Assembly (NCBI GenBank): GCA_903900975.1
Contig: CAIUPE010000111.1
Location: 1-42,116 of the forward strand
Length of the DNA stretch: 42,116 nucleotides
Origin: an uncultured Hyphomicrobiales bacterium
GTDB lineage: Bacteria > Pseudomonadota > Alphaproteobacteria > Rhizobiales > Beijerinckiaceae
Direction of reading: 5' to 3'
Position numbers and translations under genes: made by a program. The notes beneath the pieces are model-generated. The model made no database searches and was not told the DNA's origin. It was given only the letters and a program-made list of their open reading frames with translations. Positions 1 to 9,940 of the stretch are shown piece by piece. Every line of letters begins with the position of its first letter. Position 1 is the first letter of the stretch.

Positions 1-1
1 A

Positions 2-109
2 CAACGAATTAAACACGTTCAGGATCGCTTGAACGGCAGACCAAGACGTGTCTTAGATTACCACACGCCGAACGAAGCGTTCACCGCACTCGTTGCATTA
101 GATCCTTGA
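2..109 (+). CDS. IS30-family transposase, C-terminal end (partial)
   Basis: The first 35 codons of an open frame that enters from outside the window read as the end of an IS30-family transposase. The tail contains the sequence RLNGRPRRVLDYHTPNEAF, the family's usual ending of the form RPRKxLxxxTPxExF, which closes the DDE-type integrase domain. The stop is TGA at 107-109. The catalytic residues lie outside the window, so activity cannot be judged. I could not identify a terminal inverted repeat with confidence in the AT-rich sequence that follows, so the element's outer boundary is unknown. Family assignment is good; copy and element identity are not determined. Confidence 0.85.
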   Translation, partial: QRIKHVQDRLNGRPRRVLDYHTPNEAFTALVALDP

Positions 110-701
110 GACCACCTATAAAATAAGTTGATGTAACGTAGCATAGGATATTTCAATGTAAACGAAATTTTTTATTTATTTATATTACACATAATTATCT
201 TGATATTATTTTTTCGGATTGGTTGGACGAGCAACAGGTCCGCTCCAAACTCTTTTGATCTCTTGAACCTCAAATTATGCAAAATTCATATATTTATGAT
301 CCTTATTCAATTGTATTTTATTTTTTTCAACCATCGAAATGACGGACTTCTCATTATTTAACGAAATATAATCATAATTTATCAAAATATATGGCTATAT
401 TTACATCCAGATTCAAACATATCGCCAGATATAAATTTCGTATCTGGCCATAAGAAATTATCAGATTTGCATAATTAATTTTGATAAGGTCGTTATGATT
501 TTAGCGTTGCAAGGTTATGCGACGTGTTGTCGGAAATTCACTCGCAACCGACCAATGAACGTTGATGAAGGCTTAATCCAGTCGAAATTTTCCACGAAAT
601 TAAAGGTATGCTTTTGAATGATAAGCAAATTCTATCCATTCGTTCGGTTTTACTCCCTTCAAATATAACCTTGACCTTTGATTTTAACGCATAGATTGCC
701 G
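110..701. other. AT-rich gene-free stretch downstream of the IS30 end
   Basis: About 590 bases without a credible gene. The base composition is visibly much more AT-rich than the rest of the window, with long A/T runs around 160-210 and 300-330. One clear inverted repeat is present at 424-448. A minus-strand open frame at 538-858 overlaps the next gene and does not look like a protein. The stretch probably holds the end of the IS30 element and the promoter of the repressor that starts at 702. The composition suggests acquired DNA, which is an inference. Confidence 0.6.
424..448. repeat. Inverted repeat with 8-base arms in the AT-rich stretch
   Basis: The arms GCCAGATA and TATCTGGC are perfect inverted copies separated by 9 bases. 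No T-tract follows on either strand, so an intrinsic terminator is unlikely. It lies about 250 bases upstream of the XRE regulator gene and could be an operator, but the distance makes this only a suggestion. Confidence 0.4.
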
Positions 702-1319
702 ATGGAAAAATATGAACGGTTAAAAATGGCTCGACTTCGAAGCGGCTTTCGTTCGGCTTCCGAGGCAGCTTCGTATTTAAGTATTCCATATGGGACATAC
801 AGTGGACACGAGAATGGGTCTCGCGGTATAAAAGAAAGCGATCTGCTTCGTTATGCATCGGCCTTTAAGGTATCGCCGGCTTGGTTAGCCTTTGGGGGCC
901 ATCGCAAAAAGCAAAAGATTAGTGTGTTCGGCCGCGCTGGAAGCATTAGGATGAATGACACTTTACCTTCGACGCATCGCACTGTCGTCGAAATCGCTCC
1001 TCCTTTTCCTATTGATCCCGATTGTCGTGCCCTCATCGTAGCGACATCCGAATTCGCGCCGGCATTTTTAATCGATGATGTTGTACTTTTGGGACAAAAC
1101 CAAACACTCGATGCGTTAGTTAACATTCGTTGTGCTGCATTAATCGATCATTCGGTGCTTCTTGGGCATATTTTATCCGTCGAACCTAACAATAAGTGTC
1201 ATTTTCAGCTTCCCTCCGGAAAAATGCATTTGAATGTCCAACCAACGTGGTCGGCACCCATTACGGCAATTATCACTCCGGCTCTGTCCAGCTTTTCAGC
1301 CGGCTCGTCGATCGATTAA
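702..1319 (+). CDS. XRE-family repressor with degenerate LexA/S24-like C-terminal domain
   Basis: A 205-residue DNA-binding regulator if translation starts at the ATG at 702; an in-frame TTG at 678 would add eight residues. Residues 1-65 form a helix-turn-helix of the Cro/CI type (MEKYERLKMARLRSGFRSA, then a second helix and YSGHENGSR). The remainder resembles the S24/LexA-like domain of phage-type repressors, with APAFLIDDVVLL at the place where the family has MxPxxxxGDxVLV. By my alignment the catalytic Ser is replaced by Glu and the Lys by Gly, so self-cleavage would not be expected. It sits in or next to AT-rich DNA beside an IS30 remnant, which suggests acquisition. Its target is unknown; local autoregulation is an inference. 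Confidence 0.7.
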   Translation: MEKYERLKMARLRSGFRSASEAASYLSIPYGTYSGHENGSRGIKESDLLRYASAFKVSPAWLAFGGHRKKQKISVFGRAGSIRMNDTLPSTHRTVVEIAPPFPIDPDCRALIVATSEFAPAFLIDDVVLLGQNQTLDALVNIRCAALIDHSVLLGHILSVEPNNKCHFQLPSGKMHLNVQPTWSAPITAIITPALSSFSAGSSID

Positions 1320-1447
1320 GTTTGTATTTCGCCAACCCTTCCACCGCACTTGGTCTGCCCCCCTCTTCACATCGCGCACGCTTCGCCATATGGATAAAAG
1401 CAGTTCGTTTTTCGGCCGATGGCCGCGTCGTAAAGGGATCCTATCCG

Positions 1448-2014
1448 ATGTCTGCTCTCTCGAAGTTCCGTTTGGCTATCTTGGCTTCGCTTGCCTTGGG
1501 CGTGGCATCTTGTGGCACCACCCCACAGCCTAAAATGGCCAGCGCCAATGTGACGGTGAAGGACGAATCGAGTGAGGCTCTTGGCCTGCTCAACAAATTC
1601 CGCGCCAGCCAAGGGCTTGGTCCGGTTGTGATCGACGCTAATTTGATCGATGTGGCGAGCTTCCAGTCAATTGCGATGGCCTCGCGCGATGCGCTAACGC
1701 ATGAAGTTGCGGGCGATTTTACAACCCGCATCAATGGGGCGGGCTTTACCAATTCGAACGCTGTCGAAAATGTCGGCGCCTCGCACGCCAGCGCCGCCGA
1801 TGCGATCGCTTCATGGATCAAATCGCCTTATCACCGTGAAAATATGCTGATGAAGGACGCCACCCGCATGGGCATGGCGCGGGCCGATTCGCCCAATTCC
1901 CGCTACGGTAATTATTGGACGCTGGATCTGACGTCGGATGTCGCGGGCGCGCCGCCAAAGACGGCTGATGCCGGTGCTGCGGCCAATCCGGCAAAAAAAA
2001 TCGTTTCTAATTAA
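1448..2014 (+). CDS. CAP/SCP-domain lipoprotein
   Basis: A 188-residue secreted protein. The N-terminus has a signal sequence ending in a lipobox (GVASC, Cys about residue 21), so it is probably a lipoprotein. Residues 40-165 match the CAP (cysteine-rich secretory/SCP-like) fold: an early segment LLNKFRASQGLGPV, the His in LTHE, the ENVG motif, WIKSPYHRENML, and a closing segment YGNYWTLDL. These are the cavity-lining His and Glu residues of the family. The start is the ATG at 1448, preceded by AAGGGA nine bases upstream; the same frame is open farther upstream but that part is not signal-like. Bacterial CAP proteins are poorly characterised, and no substrate can be named. It is convergent with the small secreted protein at 2051-2485. 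Confidence 0.85.
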   Translation: MSALSKFRLAILASLALGVASCGTTPQPKMASANVTVKDESSEALGLLNKFRASQGLGPVVIDANLIDVASFQSIAMASRDALTHEVAGDFTTRINGAGFTNSNAVENVGASHASAADAIASWIKSPYHRENMLMKDATRMGMARADSPNSRYGNYWTLDLTSDVAGAPPKTADAGAAANPAKKIVSN

Positions 2015-2050
2015 CGGCGTAGGATCAGCGCTGCGCCCTGAGGCTGGAAC

Positions 2051-2485
2051 TTACTTGACCATCGAGGCTACAACGCCGTCATATTCAGCTTCGTCGGTGC
2101 AATAACTCGCTTCGTTGTAATTGTAGCCATAATTGCAGGTTAAAACCTTGGGCTGCCCCTCATTGGCTTTTTTGGCGACGCCATAATAAGTCGCGTAAAT
2201 TTTACGTTGATAGGCATCAACCAGAAAACGGGTGGTGACGATTTCATCCTGATGTGCAATCTTGAAGCTGAAATCCAGCAAGCACCGGCTATCGAGCGAT
2301 TTATCATATTCGACATGTTTAAAATCGCGGATGCTGCCGCCCAATTTGCCCCAGATAATCCCCTGCTCGTGCTCGTAATTTTTGGCAGAAGCTTCCGCCG
2401 CCTCTGAACACGACGTGCCAGCCAGAGCCGGAGAAGCGAGCGCCGCACAAAATGCCAACACTAGGGTAGAACGAACAGCAGACAT
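2051..2485 (-). CDS. Small secreted protein of unknown function
   Basis: A 144-residue protein with a clear cleavable signal peptide (MSAVRSTLVLAFCAALASPALA, cleavage likely after ALA). The mature part holds four or five cysteines (for example TSCSEA, SRCLLD, VLTCNY, ASYCTD), which fits periplasmic disulfides, and has an aromatic tail with Tyr-Asn repeats (CNYGYNYNEASYC). I do not recognise the family. The chosen ATG has the Shine-Dalgarno sequence GAGGT a few bases upstream, whereas the longer frame would bury the signal peptide. A 9-base inverted repeat lies about 100 bases upstream and may regulate it. Confidence 0.7.
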   Translation of the reverse strand: MSAVRSTLVLAFCAALASPALAGTSCSEAAEASAKNYEHEQGIIWGKLGGSIRDFKHVEYDKSLDSRCLLDFSFKIAHQDEIVTTRFLVDAYQRKIYATYYGVAKKANEGQPKVLTCNYGYNYNEASYCTDEAEYDGVVASMVK

Positions 2486-2588
2486 GGTTACCTCGGCTTT
2501 TTGCGTTTTGCTCGCCCTTGTCCGCTGCCTATTGAAAAGGTGCAAACAAGAGCAACACGCGAAGGGTTAATCGGCCTATTGAATAGTC

Positions 2589-2623
2589 CAAACGTCATGA
2601 CTGATGCAATGGGCTGACGTTTG
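2589..2623. promoter_or_regulatory. Inverted repeat, possible operator
   Basis: Perfect arms CAAACGTCA and TGACGTTTG are separated by 17 bases, about 100 bases upstream of the start of the secreted protein at 2485 (minus strand). There is no T-tract, so it is not an intrinsic terminator. The spacing suits a dimeric regulator, but no regulator can be named. Confidence 0.4.
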
Positions 2624-2664
2624 CACGTTCCTTTTATGCCAAAGCCTCGATCAACAACAGACAT

Positions 2665-2711
2665 AAAAAAAGCGGCGTTTCGCAACTTCATGAAACGCCG
2701 CTCTTATTTTT
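2665..2711 (-). terminator. Intrinsic terminator of katG, apparently bidirectional
   Basis: A perfect 11-base stem (AGCGGCGTTTC with GAAACGCCGCT, loop of 10) starts about 25 bases beyond the katG stop codon. On the minus strand it is followed by a run of seven T. The plus-strand side also has a T-rich tail (TCTTATTTTT), so it could block transcription in both directions. Confidence 0.88.
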
Positions 2712-2725
2712 GTTATGGTAAAGGA

Positions 2726-4984
<2,259 letters not shown>

Positions 4985-5143
4985 TCACATTTTTAAGTTG
5001 GATTTGATCGGATTGGTGAAAAGCCGCCCCTCGTTCCCCCTCATTGATCGATTATGCTTTTAAAATCATGACACCAATGCCAGAATCACCCATCAAGGAA
5101 GCCGTTTTCCGTTCGTTTTCGTAGTGTTTTTAGGGACGAGACC

Positions 5144-5971
5144 ATGACCAAATCCACTTATTACGCGCCCCATGGCGGCTTGCCGGGGCAGAACGTGCTG
5201 CTCACCGACCGCGCCGTGTTTACCGATGCCTACGCCTTCATGCCCAAAGGCGTCATGCGCGATATTGTGACGAGCTATCTACCGTTTTGGGAGAAAACGC
5301 GCGCTTGGGTGATTGCCCGTCCGCTCTCGGGCTTTGCCGAGACCTTTTCGCAATACATTATGGAAGTAGCCCCCGGTGGCGGCAGCCAGAAGCCGGAGCC
5401 GGATGCGCAGGCCGAAGGCGTTTTGTTCGTCGTTGAAGGCACGTTTACGCTGGTCTTGGCGGGTAAAACCTACGCCATGAAGCCCGGCAGCTATGCCTTT
5501 ATCCCGCCTGCGGCCTCATGGAGCGTCAAAAACGACAGCAGCGAGCCCGCCCGCTTCCATTGGATCCGCAAATCCTACGAAGCCGTTGACGGGCTGGATT
5601 ATCCGGAAGCCTTTGTCACCAGCGATCACGATGTAGCCCCCATCGCCATGCCCGACACCAATGGCGTTTGGGCCACCACCCGCTTTGTCGATCCGCTCGA
5701 TTTGCGTCACGACATGCATGTCACCATCGTTACCTTTGAGCCGGGCGGGGTTATTCCCTTTGCCGAAACCCATGTCATGGAGCACGGGCTTTATGTACTC
5801 GAAGGCAAGGCGGTCTATCGGCTTAATCAGGATTGGGTCGAGGTTGAGGCGGGCGATTTCATGTGGCTTCGCGCCTTCTGCCCGCAAGCCTGCTATGCGG
5901 GCGGGCCGGGTCGTTTCCGGTATCTGCTCTATAAGGACGTCAACCGCCACATGAAGCTAGGCCCCAAATGA
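5144..5971 (+). CDS. allE: (S)-ureidoglycine aminohydrolase
   Basis: A 275-residue bicupin that releases ammonia from (S)-ureidoglycine to give (S)-ureidoglycolate in allantoin breakdown. The N-terminal cupin spans about residues 50-140 and the C-terminal cupin about 185-265. The manganese ligands expected in the C-terminal cupin are present: Glu208 and His210 in AETH, His214 in MEHG, and Gln248 in FCPQAC. The ATG at 5144 has AGGGA seven bases upstream. The stop overlaps the start of the ureidoglycolate lyase gene by four bases (ATGA), so the two are translationally coupled and act in consecutive steps. Allantoinase and allantoate amidohydrolase are not in the window. Confidence 0.93.
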   Translation: MTKSTYYAPHGGLPGQNVLLTDRAVFTDAYAFMPKGVMRDIVTSYLPFWEKTRAWVIARPLSGFAETFSQYIMEVAPGGGSQKPEPDAQAEGVLFVVEGTFTLVLAGKTYAMKPGSYAFIPPAASWSVKNDSSEPARFHWIRKSYEAVDGLDYPEAFVTSDHDVAPIAMPDTNGVWATTRFVDPLDLRHDMHVTIVTFEPGGVIPFAETHVMEHGLYVLEGKAVYRLNQDWVEVEAGDFMWLRAFCPQACYAGGPGRFRYLLYKDVNRHMKLGPK

Positions 5972-6456
5972 GCCGCACCTTAAAAGTCGAGCCGCTGACG
6001 AAAGAGGCATTTGCACCCTTTGGCGACGTGGTGGAAGCCGATGGCGCAACCCAGTTCCAGATCAATCAGGGCTTTGGGTTACGCTTTAACGATCTCGCCA
6101 ATGTCGACATCACGACGGAAGGCGGCACGACGAATATCAGCTTCATCGTTGGATCCGCACGGCCACAGCCGATTGCCTTGCAGGTGATGGAGCGGCACCC
6201 GCTCGGCAGCCAGATTTTCTATCCCCTGCAGGATCAGCCTTGGCTGGTGGTGGTGTGTGGCGATCCGGAAGACGCGTCGAGCTTTCGCGCCTTCCAAGCA
6301 ACCGGTCGGCAGGGCGTCAATTATGCACGCAATGTCTGGCACCATCCTTTGCTGGTTAACGCCAATGAAAGCCGCTTCTTCGTGGTCGACCGCAAAGGTC
6401 CGGGCAATAATTTGGAAGAGTATTGGCTCACCGGTGACGCGCTGGTATTATCTTAA
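5968..6456 (+). CDS. allA: Ureidoglycolate lyase
   Basis: A 162-residue cytosolic enzyme that splits (S)-ureidoglycolate into glyoxylate and urea, the step after ureidoglycine aminohydrolase. The sequence follows the AllA family from end to end: PLTKEAFAPFGDVVE near the N-terminus, the block MERHPLGSQIFYPL in the cupin-like core, GRQGVNYARNVWHHPLL, and FFVVDR near the end. The length is typical. It starts inside the stop codon of the preceding gene, which places both in one operon. A gene for a DCC-family protein begins 34 bases downstream on the same strand and may be cotranscribed, with no obvious biochemical link. Confidence 0.93.
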   Translation: MSRTLKVEPLTKEAFAPFGDVVEADGATQFQINQGFGLRFNDLANVDITTEGGTTNISFIVGSARPQPIALQVMERHPLGSQIFYPLQDQPWLVVVCGDPEDASSFRAFQATGRQGVNYARNVWHHPLLVNANESRFFVVDRKGPGNNLEEYWLTGDALVLS

Positions 6457-6490
6457 CACCCGCGCCACTGGCTTTGGAGTTTCAGGCCTC

Positions 6491-6859
6491 ATGCTGACGA
6501 TTGTGTATGATGGCGAATGTCCCTTCTGCAGCGACTATATCAGCCGCCTAAAGCTGCAAACCCATTGCGGGCCGGTAACACTCATCAATGCGCGCGAGCA
6601 AAACCCAAGCGTTGCCGCCTATTGGCAAGCGGGCTTCGATCTCGATCAAGGCATGGTCGCGGTGATTGATGGGCAGGCTTATTACGGCTCGCACGCGGTA
6701 ACCCTTCTTGCCCGCTTGAGCGATCCATCCGATCTCTTCAACCGGCTCAACGCGTGGCTGTTAGCGCGCCCTAAAATATCAGCGTTTTTATATCCCCTGT
6801 TCAAACGCGCAAGGCGTGTGGCGTTGGCTGTTAAAGGCATAGGCCCCCTCACCCCTTAG
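6491..6859 (+). CDS. DCC-family (DUF393) thiol-disulfide oxidoreductase-like protein
   Basis: A 122-residue protein of the DCC family, named after the conserved motif seen here as YDGECPFC (residues 6-13), a CxxC thioredoxin-like redox site near the N-terminus. The rest has the expected helix-rich pattern, including a YGSHAVTLLARL segment and a basic C-terminal tail. The ATG at 6491 is followed directly by the motif, as is normal for the family. The gene ends four bases inside the end of the opposite-strand HTTM-like gene. DCC proteins are often encoded beside HTTM membrane proteins, so a working partnership is plausible although the genes face each other. Substrate unknown. Confidence 0.85.
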   Translation: MLTIVYDGECPFCSDYISRLKLQTHCGPVTLINAREQNPSVAAYWQAGFDLDQGMVAVIDGQAYYGSHAVTLLARLSDPSDLFNRLNAWLLARPKISAFLYPLFKRARRVALAVKGIGPLTP

Positions 6860-7656
6860 CCGAGCTGCACCGCCAAAAAGATCAAAGCCGGATAGGTTGC
6901 AAGCCACGCGAAGAAAAATCGGTTTAAGCCGAAATACCAAAACACCAGAAAATGAAATACCAGTCCCGTCAGGCAATAGGCCACCATCGCGAATGGATCG
7001 ATAAAGGCCAGTGGCACGGCAATTTCCCATAAAATAAACGCCCATGAACATAGGATGGCAACCGGGCGTTTCCAGAACAGGCTATCGGCATTAAGCGGGC
7101 CATAAATACCGCTATCGAGAAACAATCCCAACGCCTCGCCCGAGCGCCACTCAGGGTTCAACAGTTTCACGCTGCCCGAAATAAAATAGGACGAGGCGGA
7201 ATGAATGGCGATGTAGATCAGCCCCGCCCGCCAAGCGATATCGGGATAACCCGCAGCCGTTCCAAGCGCGCCAATCAAGAGGCCGGTGATCACCACCAGC
7301 GTCATAAAATCGCTGCCACCATTAAACGCCCCGCGCCAGCGGATGAGCAGTTGCACGGTGCTTAAAAACAAAAACACCATCAATGCGGCAGACGCGCCAA
7401 ACACCATCAGATAAAGCGCCGCCAACAACCGCAGCACAAGATGCAACGCATAGACATGGTCGCGCGATAAAAACGCAAAAAGCGTCTGCATTCCGTGCGA
7501 GCTATGCGCCAGATCATCGCGCTGCACCGCATAGGCCCATACGCCCTTTTCACCCAGCGCATCGCGCAGAAATAAAAATTCAACCGTCTGTAAGCAGAGA
7601 CTCAACCCGCCTAAAATCTCAACGCCCCTGACGGCGAACCAAACACTATCTTGCAT
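6856..7656 (-). CDS. HTTM-like polytopic membrane protein
   Basis: A 266-residue membrane protein with about six hydrophobic segments (for example around residues 70-95, 115-135, 200-225 and 225-262). The segment SGSVKLLNPEWRSGEALG matches the conserved SxxxKLxxxxWxxGxAL motif of the HTTM family, which is related to the membrane domain of vitamin K-dependent gamma-carboxylase. No carboxylase domain is present, and the biochemical role of such short HTTM proteins is unknown. A Shine-Dalgarno sequence GAGG stands seven bases before the ATG. The upstream gene (7646-8173) overlaps it by 11 bases, so the two form one translational unit. It is convergent with the DCC protein gene. Confidence 0.72.
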   Translation of the reverse strand: MQDSVWFAVRGVEILGGLSLCLQTVEFLFLRDALGEKGVWAYAVQRDDLAHSSHGMQTLFAFLSRDHVYALHLVLRLLAALYLMVFGASAALMVFLFLSTVQLLIRWRGAFNGGSDFMTLVVITGLLIGALGTAAGYPDIAWRAGLIYIAIHSASSYFISGSVKLLNPEWRSGEALGLFLDSGIYGPLNADSLFWKRPVAILCSWAFILWEIAVPLAFIDPFAMVAYCLTGLVFHFLVFWYFGLNRFFFAWLATYPALIFLAVQLG

Positions 7657-8173
7657 GGAGCAGCCTCAACATCGGCGAGAGCAAAACGCTATCGCGATCC
7701 ACGTCAACTGGCGTGCCCAAACGTTGCATGCACAAACAAAACTGAAAGCCGGTATCGGGCGGTAAACGCGTCTCAAGTTTCAACCGCACCAAGCGTTCCA
7801 CCATGCGATAGGTCACAAAATCCTGCACCTTCGCGTCGGACGCACTATCGGCAATATCGCTCGATAAATGCTCAACAAGATTTTGCTCGCTGAGCGCTAG
7901 ATTGACTTGAGGGTTAAATACCAGATGCGATAACCGCCTCTCATAACGCGGCAGCAGCAACGCCCATTCCGACCATTCGCGATCAGCGGTGGAAGAACTC
8001 TCACGCCGCCAATACAGCCGCGGCACCCATCCAAGCGCGTGAAAAAATTTCCAATTCGGAAAAAAACTCCGCAGCAAAAAAAGCCATTGGTGCTGGAAGA
8101 AGCGCCCTCCCACCAAGAGCGCTGCCATCAGAAAACCAAAATAGACGATAAAGGGCACACTATTCAGCAGCAC
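7646..8173 (-). CDS. Membrane-anchored protein of unknown function, HTTM operon partner
   Basis: A 175-residue protein with one N-terminal hydrophobic segment (about residues 5-22) followed by a charged, probably cytosolic domain rich in Arg and Leu, including WRRESSSTADREWSEWALLLP. I do not recognise a named domain. The start is a GTG at 8173; an ATG at residue 16 lies inside the hydrophobic stretch and is less likely. It overlaps the start of the HTTM-like gene by 11 bases, which implies translational coupling and a shared job. The function is unknown. Confidence 0.65.
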   Translation of the reverse strand: MLLNSVPFIVYFGFLMAALLVGGRFFQHQWLFLLRSFFPNWKFFHALGWVPRLYWRRESSSTADREWSEWALLLPRYERRLSHLVFNPQVNLALSEQNLVEHLSSDIADSASDAKVQDFVTYRMVERLVRLKLETRLPPDTGFQFCLCMQRLGTPVDVDRDSVLLSPMLRLLHAR

Positions 8174-8245
8174 TAGACGCTTTCACTTCAAACCCACTGC
8201 GCCATTCAAACACCACCGCGCGTGCGTTCACAAGCTCAGGGTGTC

Positions 8246-8851
8246 TTAGAGTGCCGATAAAAACGCAACCGCCCGCTTGATGCCGTCACCCGAAATGGAG
8301 TGGCCGAGGTGAGGGAAAATCTGATGCGCGACATCAAAGCCCGCAGCCCCTAGCATCTCGTTCGCCCGCAACGTCTCCTGCACGGGCACAACGGGGTCGG
8401 CATCGCCATGCAACAGCAACAGCTTGGTTGAAGAGACGGTAAAAGGCGGGCTGGTGGCAAGGCGTCCCGAAAACGCAATGGCAGCAGCCACCGGCCAACG
8501 ACCGGACGCGACCGCATCCAGCGTCATCATCGAACCTTGCGAGAAGCCGATCAACACTACGCGATCCAGCCGATCCGTGTAGCCCTTCTCGGCCAATATG
8601 CCCTCGATCAGCGCATCAAACCCCGGGCGCACGGCCTCGATCCGCGCGGGGCGATTTTCTGTTGTGACACCGGCAATGCTGAACCATGCCCGCCCTTGAC
8701 CAAAACCAGCAGGTGATGGCGCATCGGGCGCGACAAATTCAATATTCGGCAAGCTTGGGCTCAAAACCTGCGCCAACCCCATCATATCGGCACCATTGCT
8801 GCCAACGCCATGCAGCATAATCGCCAATATCTTGTTTTCTACGTCCGCCAT
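8246..8851 (-). CDS. Carboxylesterase/phospholipase-type alpha/beta hydrolase
   Basis: A 201-residue serine hydrolase of the phospholipase/carboxylesterase (acyl-protein thioesterase-like) family. The nucleophile Ser lies in GFSQGS, the Asp in HGDADPVVP and the His in HLGHS, giving a complete catalytic triad. The N-terminal block IMLHGVGSNGADM provides the oxyanion-hole region. The start is taken at the ATG before ADVENKILAI, which has GGATGGGA close upstream; an ATG at 8860 and a TTG at 8878 are alternatives. The natural substrate cannot be told from sequence. It is divergent from the YgiD-type dioxygenase gene. Confidence 0.88.
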   Translation of the reverse strand: MADVENKILAIMLHGVGSNGADMMGLAQVLSPSLPNIEFVAPDAPSPAGFGQGRAWFSIAGVTTENRPARIEAVRPGFDALIEGILAEKGYTDRLDRVVLIGFSQGSMMTLDAVASGRWPVAAAIAFSGRLATSPPFTVSSTKLLLLHGDADPVVPVQETLRANEMLGAAGFDVAHQIFPHLGHSISGDGIKRAVAFLSAL

Positions 8852-9024
8852 TGATCCCATCCATCCATTCGGCTTCAACTCTTAAGGCTAGCTAAGGCCG
8901 CTAGCGGTTGAATACCATTGCACCGGCGCAACCCGCATTTGGCATTTTCAGCACCTTGATGCGCGCCCTAAGTCGACTTTTCCATGGTAAGGAAACTCCA
9001 TCACTCGCCTCACAGGATTGCACC

Positions 9025-9834
9025 ATGTCTGCGCTCAACACCGCTTTTGCCGACCTCAAAACCACCCCGCGCATGCCGACTTTGTTTGTTGGCCACGGCA
9101 ACCCGATGAACGCGATCGAGGACAATGCCTATAGCCGGTCGTGGAACAAACTCGGCCAGAGCCTGCCAACCCCCAGCGCCATTCTCTGCGTCTCGGCCCA
9201 TTGGATGACGCGCGGTACGACACTGGTCAACGTCAAAGCAAAGCCTGAGACCATCCATGATTTCGGCGGCTTTCCGCAAAAACTATTCGAGCAGCAATAC
9301 CCTGCCCCCGGCGCGCCCGATTTCGCTCTCGCTACACTCGATCTCTTGCGCGATAGACATGCCGAGTCGAGCGAGGAATGGGGGCTGGATCACGGCGCTT
9401 GGTCGGTGCTGATCAAGATGTTCCCGAAGGCGGATATCGCCGTCTATCAACTCTCGCTTGATCTGACCAAATCGCCGCAGGAGCATTTCGAAATCGCCAA
9501 GGATTTGAAAGCCCTGCGCGAAAAGGGCGTTCTAATCATTGGCAGCGGCAATGTCGTGCATAATCTCATGGCATTAGCCCCCGGTGCCAAGCCCTATGAT
9601 TGGGCGGAAGGCTTTGACAGCTTTGTGGCAGAAGCCGTCGAGCGGCGTGATTTCACCGCGATTGCCAATGCCAATGGGTTAGGCCAATTGACCCGCGCCG
9701 CCCATCCGACGCCCGAGCACTTTTTGCCCTTGCTCTACACACTCGGTGTCGCAGACAAGGACGAGAAAATCACCTCGTTTAACGCCACCTTCGATATGGC
9801 GTCCATTTCGATGCGGTCTTTTCTCTTCTCGTAA
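9025..9834 (+). CDS. ygiD: DODA-type extradiol dioxygenase family protein, YgiD-like
   Basis: A 269-residue member of the class III extradiol ring-cleaving dioxygenase family, similar to Escherichia coli YgiD, a zinc-containing 4,5-DOPA dioxygenase. The metal ligands are expected to be His24 (VGHGNPMN), His59 (VSAHW) and a late His in TPEHFLPLL; His123 in LDHGAW is the likely catalytic base. The segments IHDFGGFP and SGNVVHNL are also family hallmarks. The ATG at 9025 has AGGA seven bases upstream; the frame is open to 8908, but the added sequence does not align with the family. The physiological substrate is unknown and DOPA itself is uncertain. Confidence 0.9.
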   Translation: MSALNTAFADLKTTPRMPTLFVGHGNPMNAIEDNAYSRSWNKLGQSLPTPSAILCVSAHWMTRGTTLVNVKAKPETIHDFGGFPQKLFEQQYPAPGAPDFALATLDLLRDRHAESSEEWGLDHGAWSVLIKMFPKADIAVYQLSLDLTKSPQEHFEIAKDLKALREKGVLIIGSGNVVHNLMALAPGAKPYDWAEGFDSFVAEAVERRDFTAIANANGLGQLTRAAHPTPEHFLPLLYTLGVADKDEKITSFNATFDMASISMRSFLFS

Positions 9835-9940
9835 TAAGGCGTTTCATAAATCTTTGCCTTAAACGGGTTAAACACCCTTACGCGCGTGCTTAAAAATGGC
9901 ATAAGGGCGCGCGCGCTCTTGTAAAGGTTTTAATCATCGC

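Noticed and set aside
1196-1447. N-terminal extension of the CAP lipoprotein frame
   Set aside because: It overlaps the repressor gene in another frame and would bury the lipobox signal; the ATG at 1448 has a good ribosome binding site.
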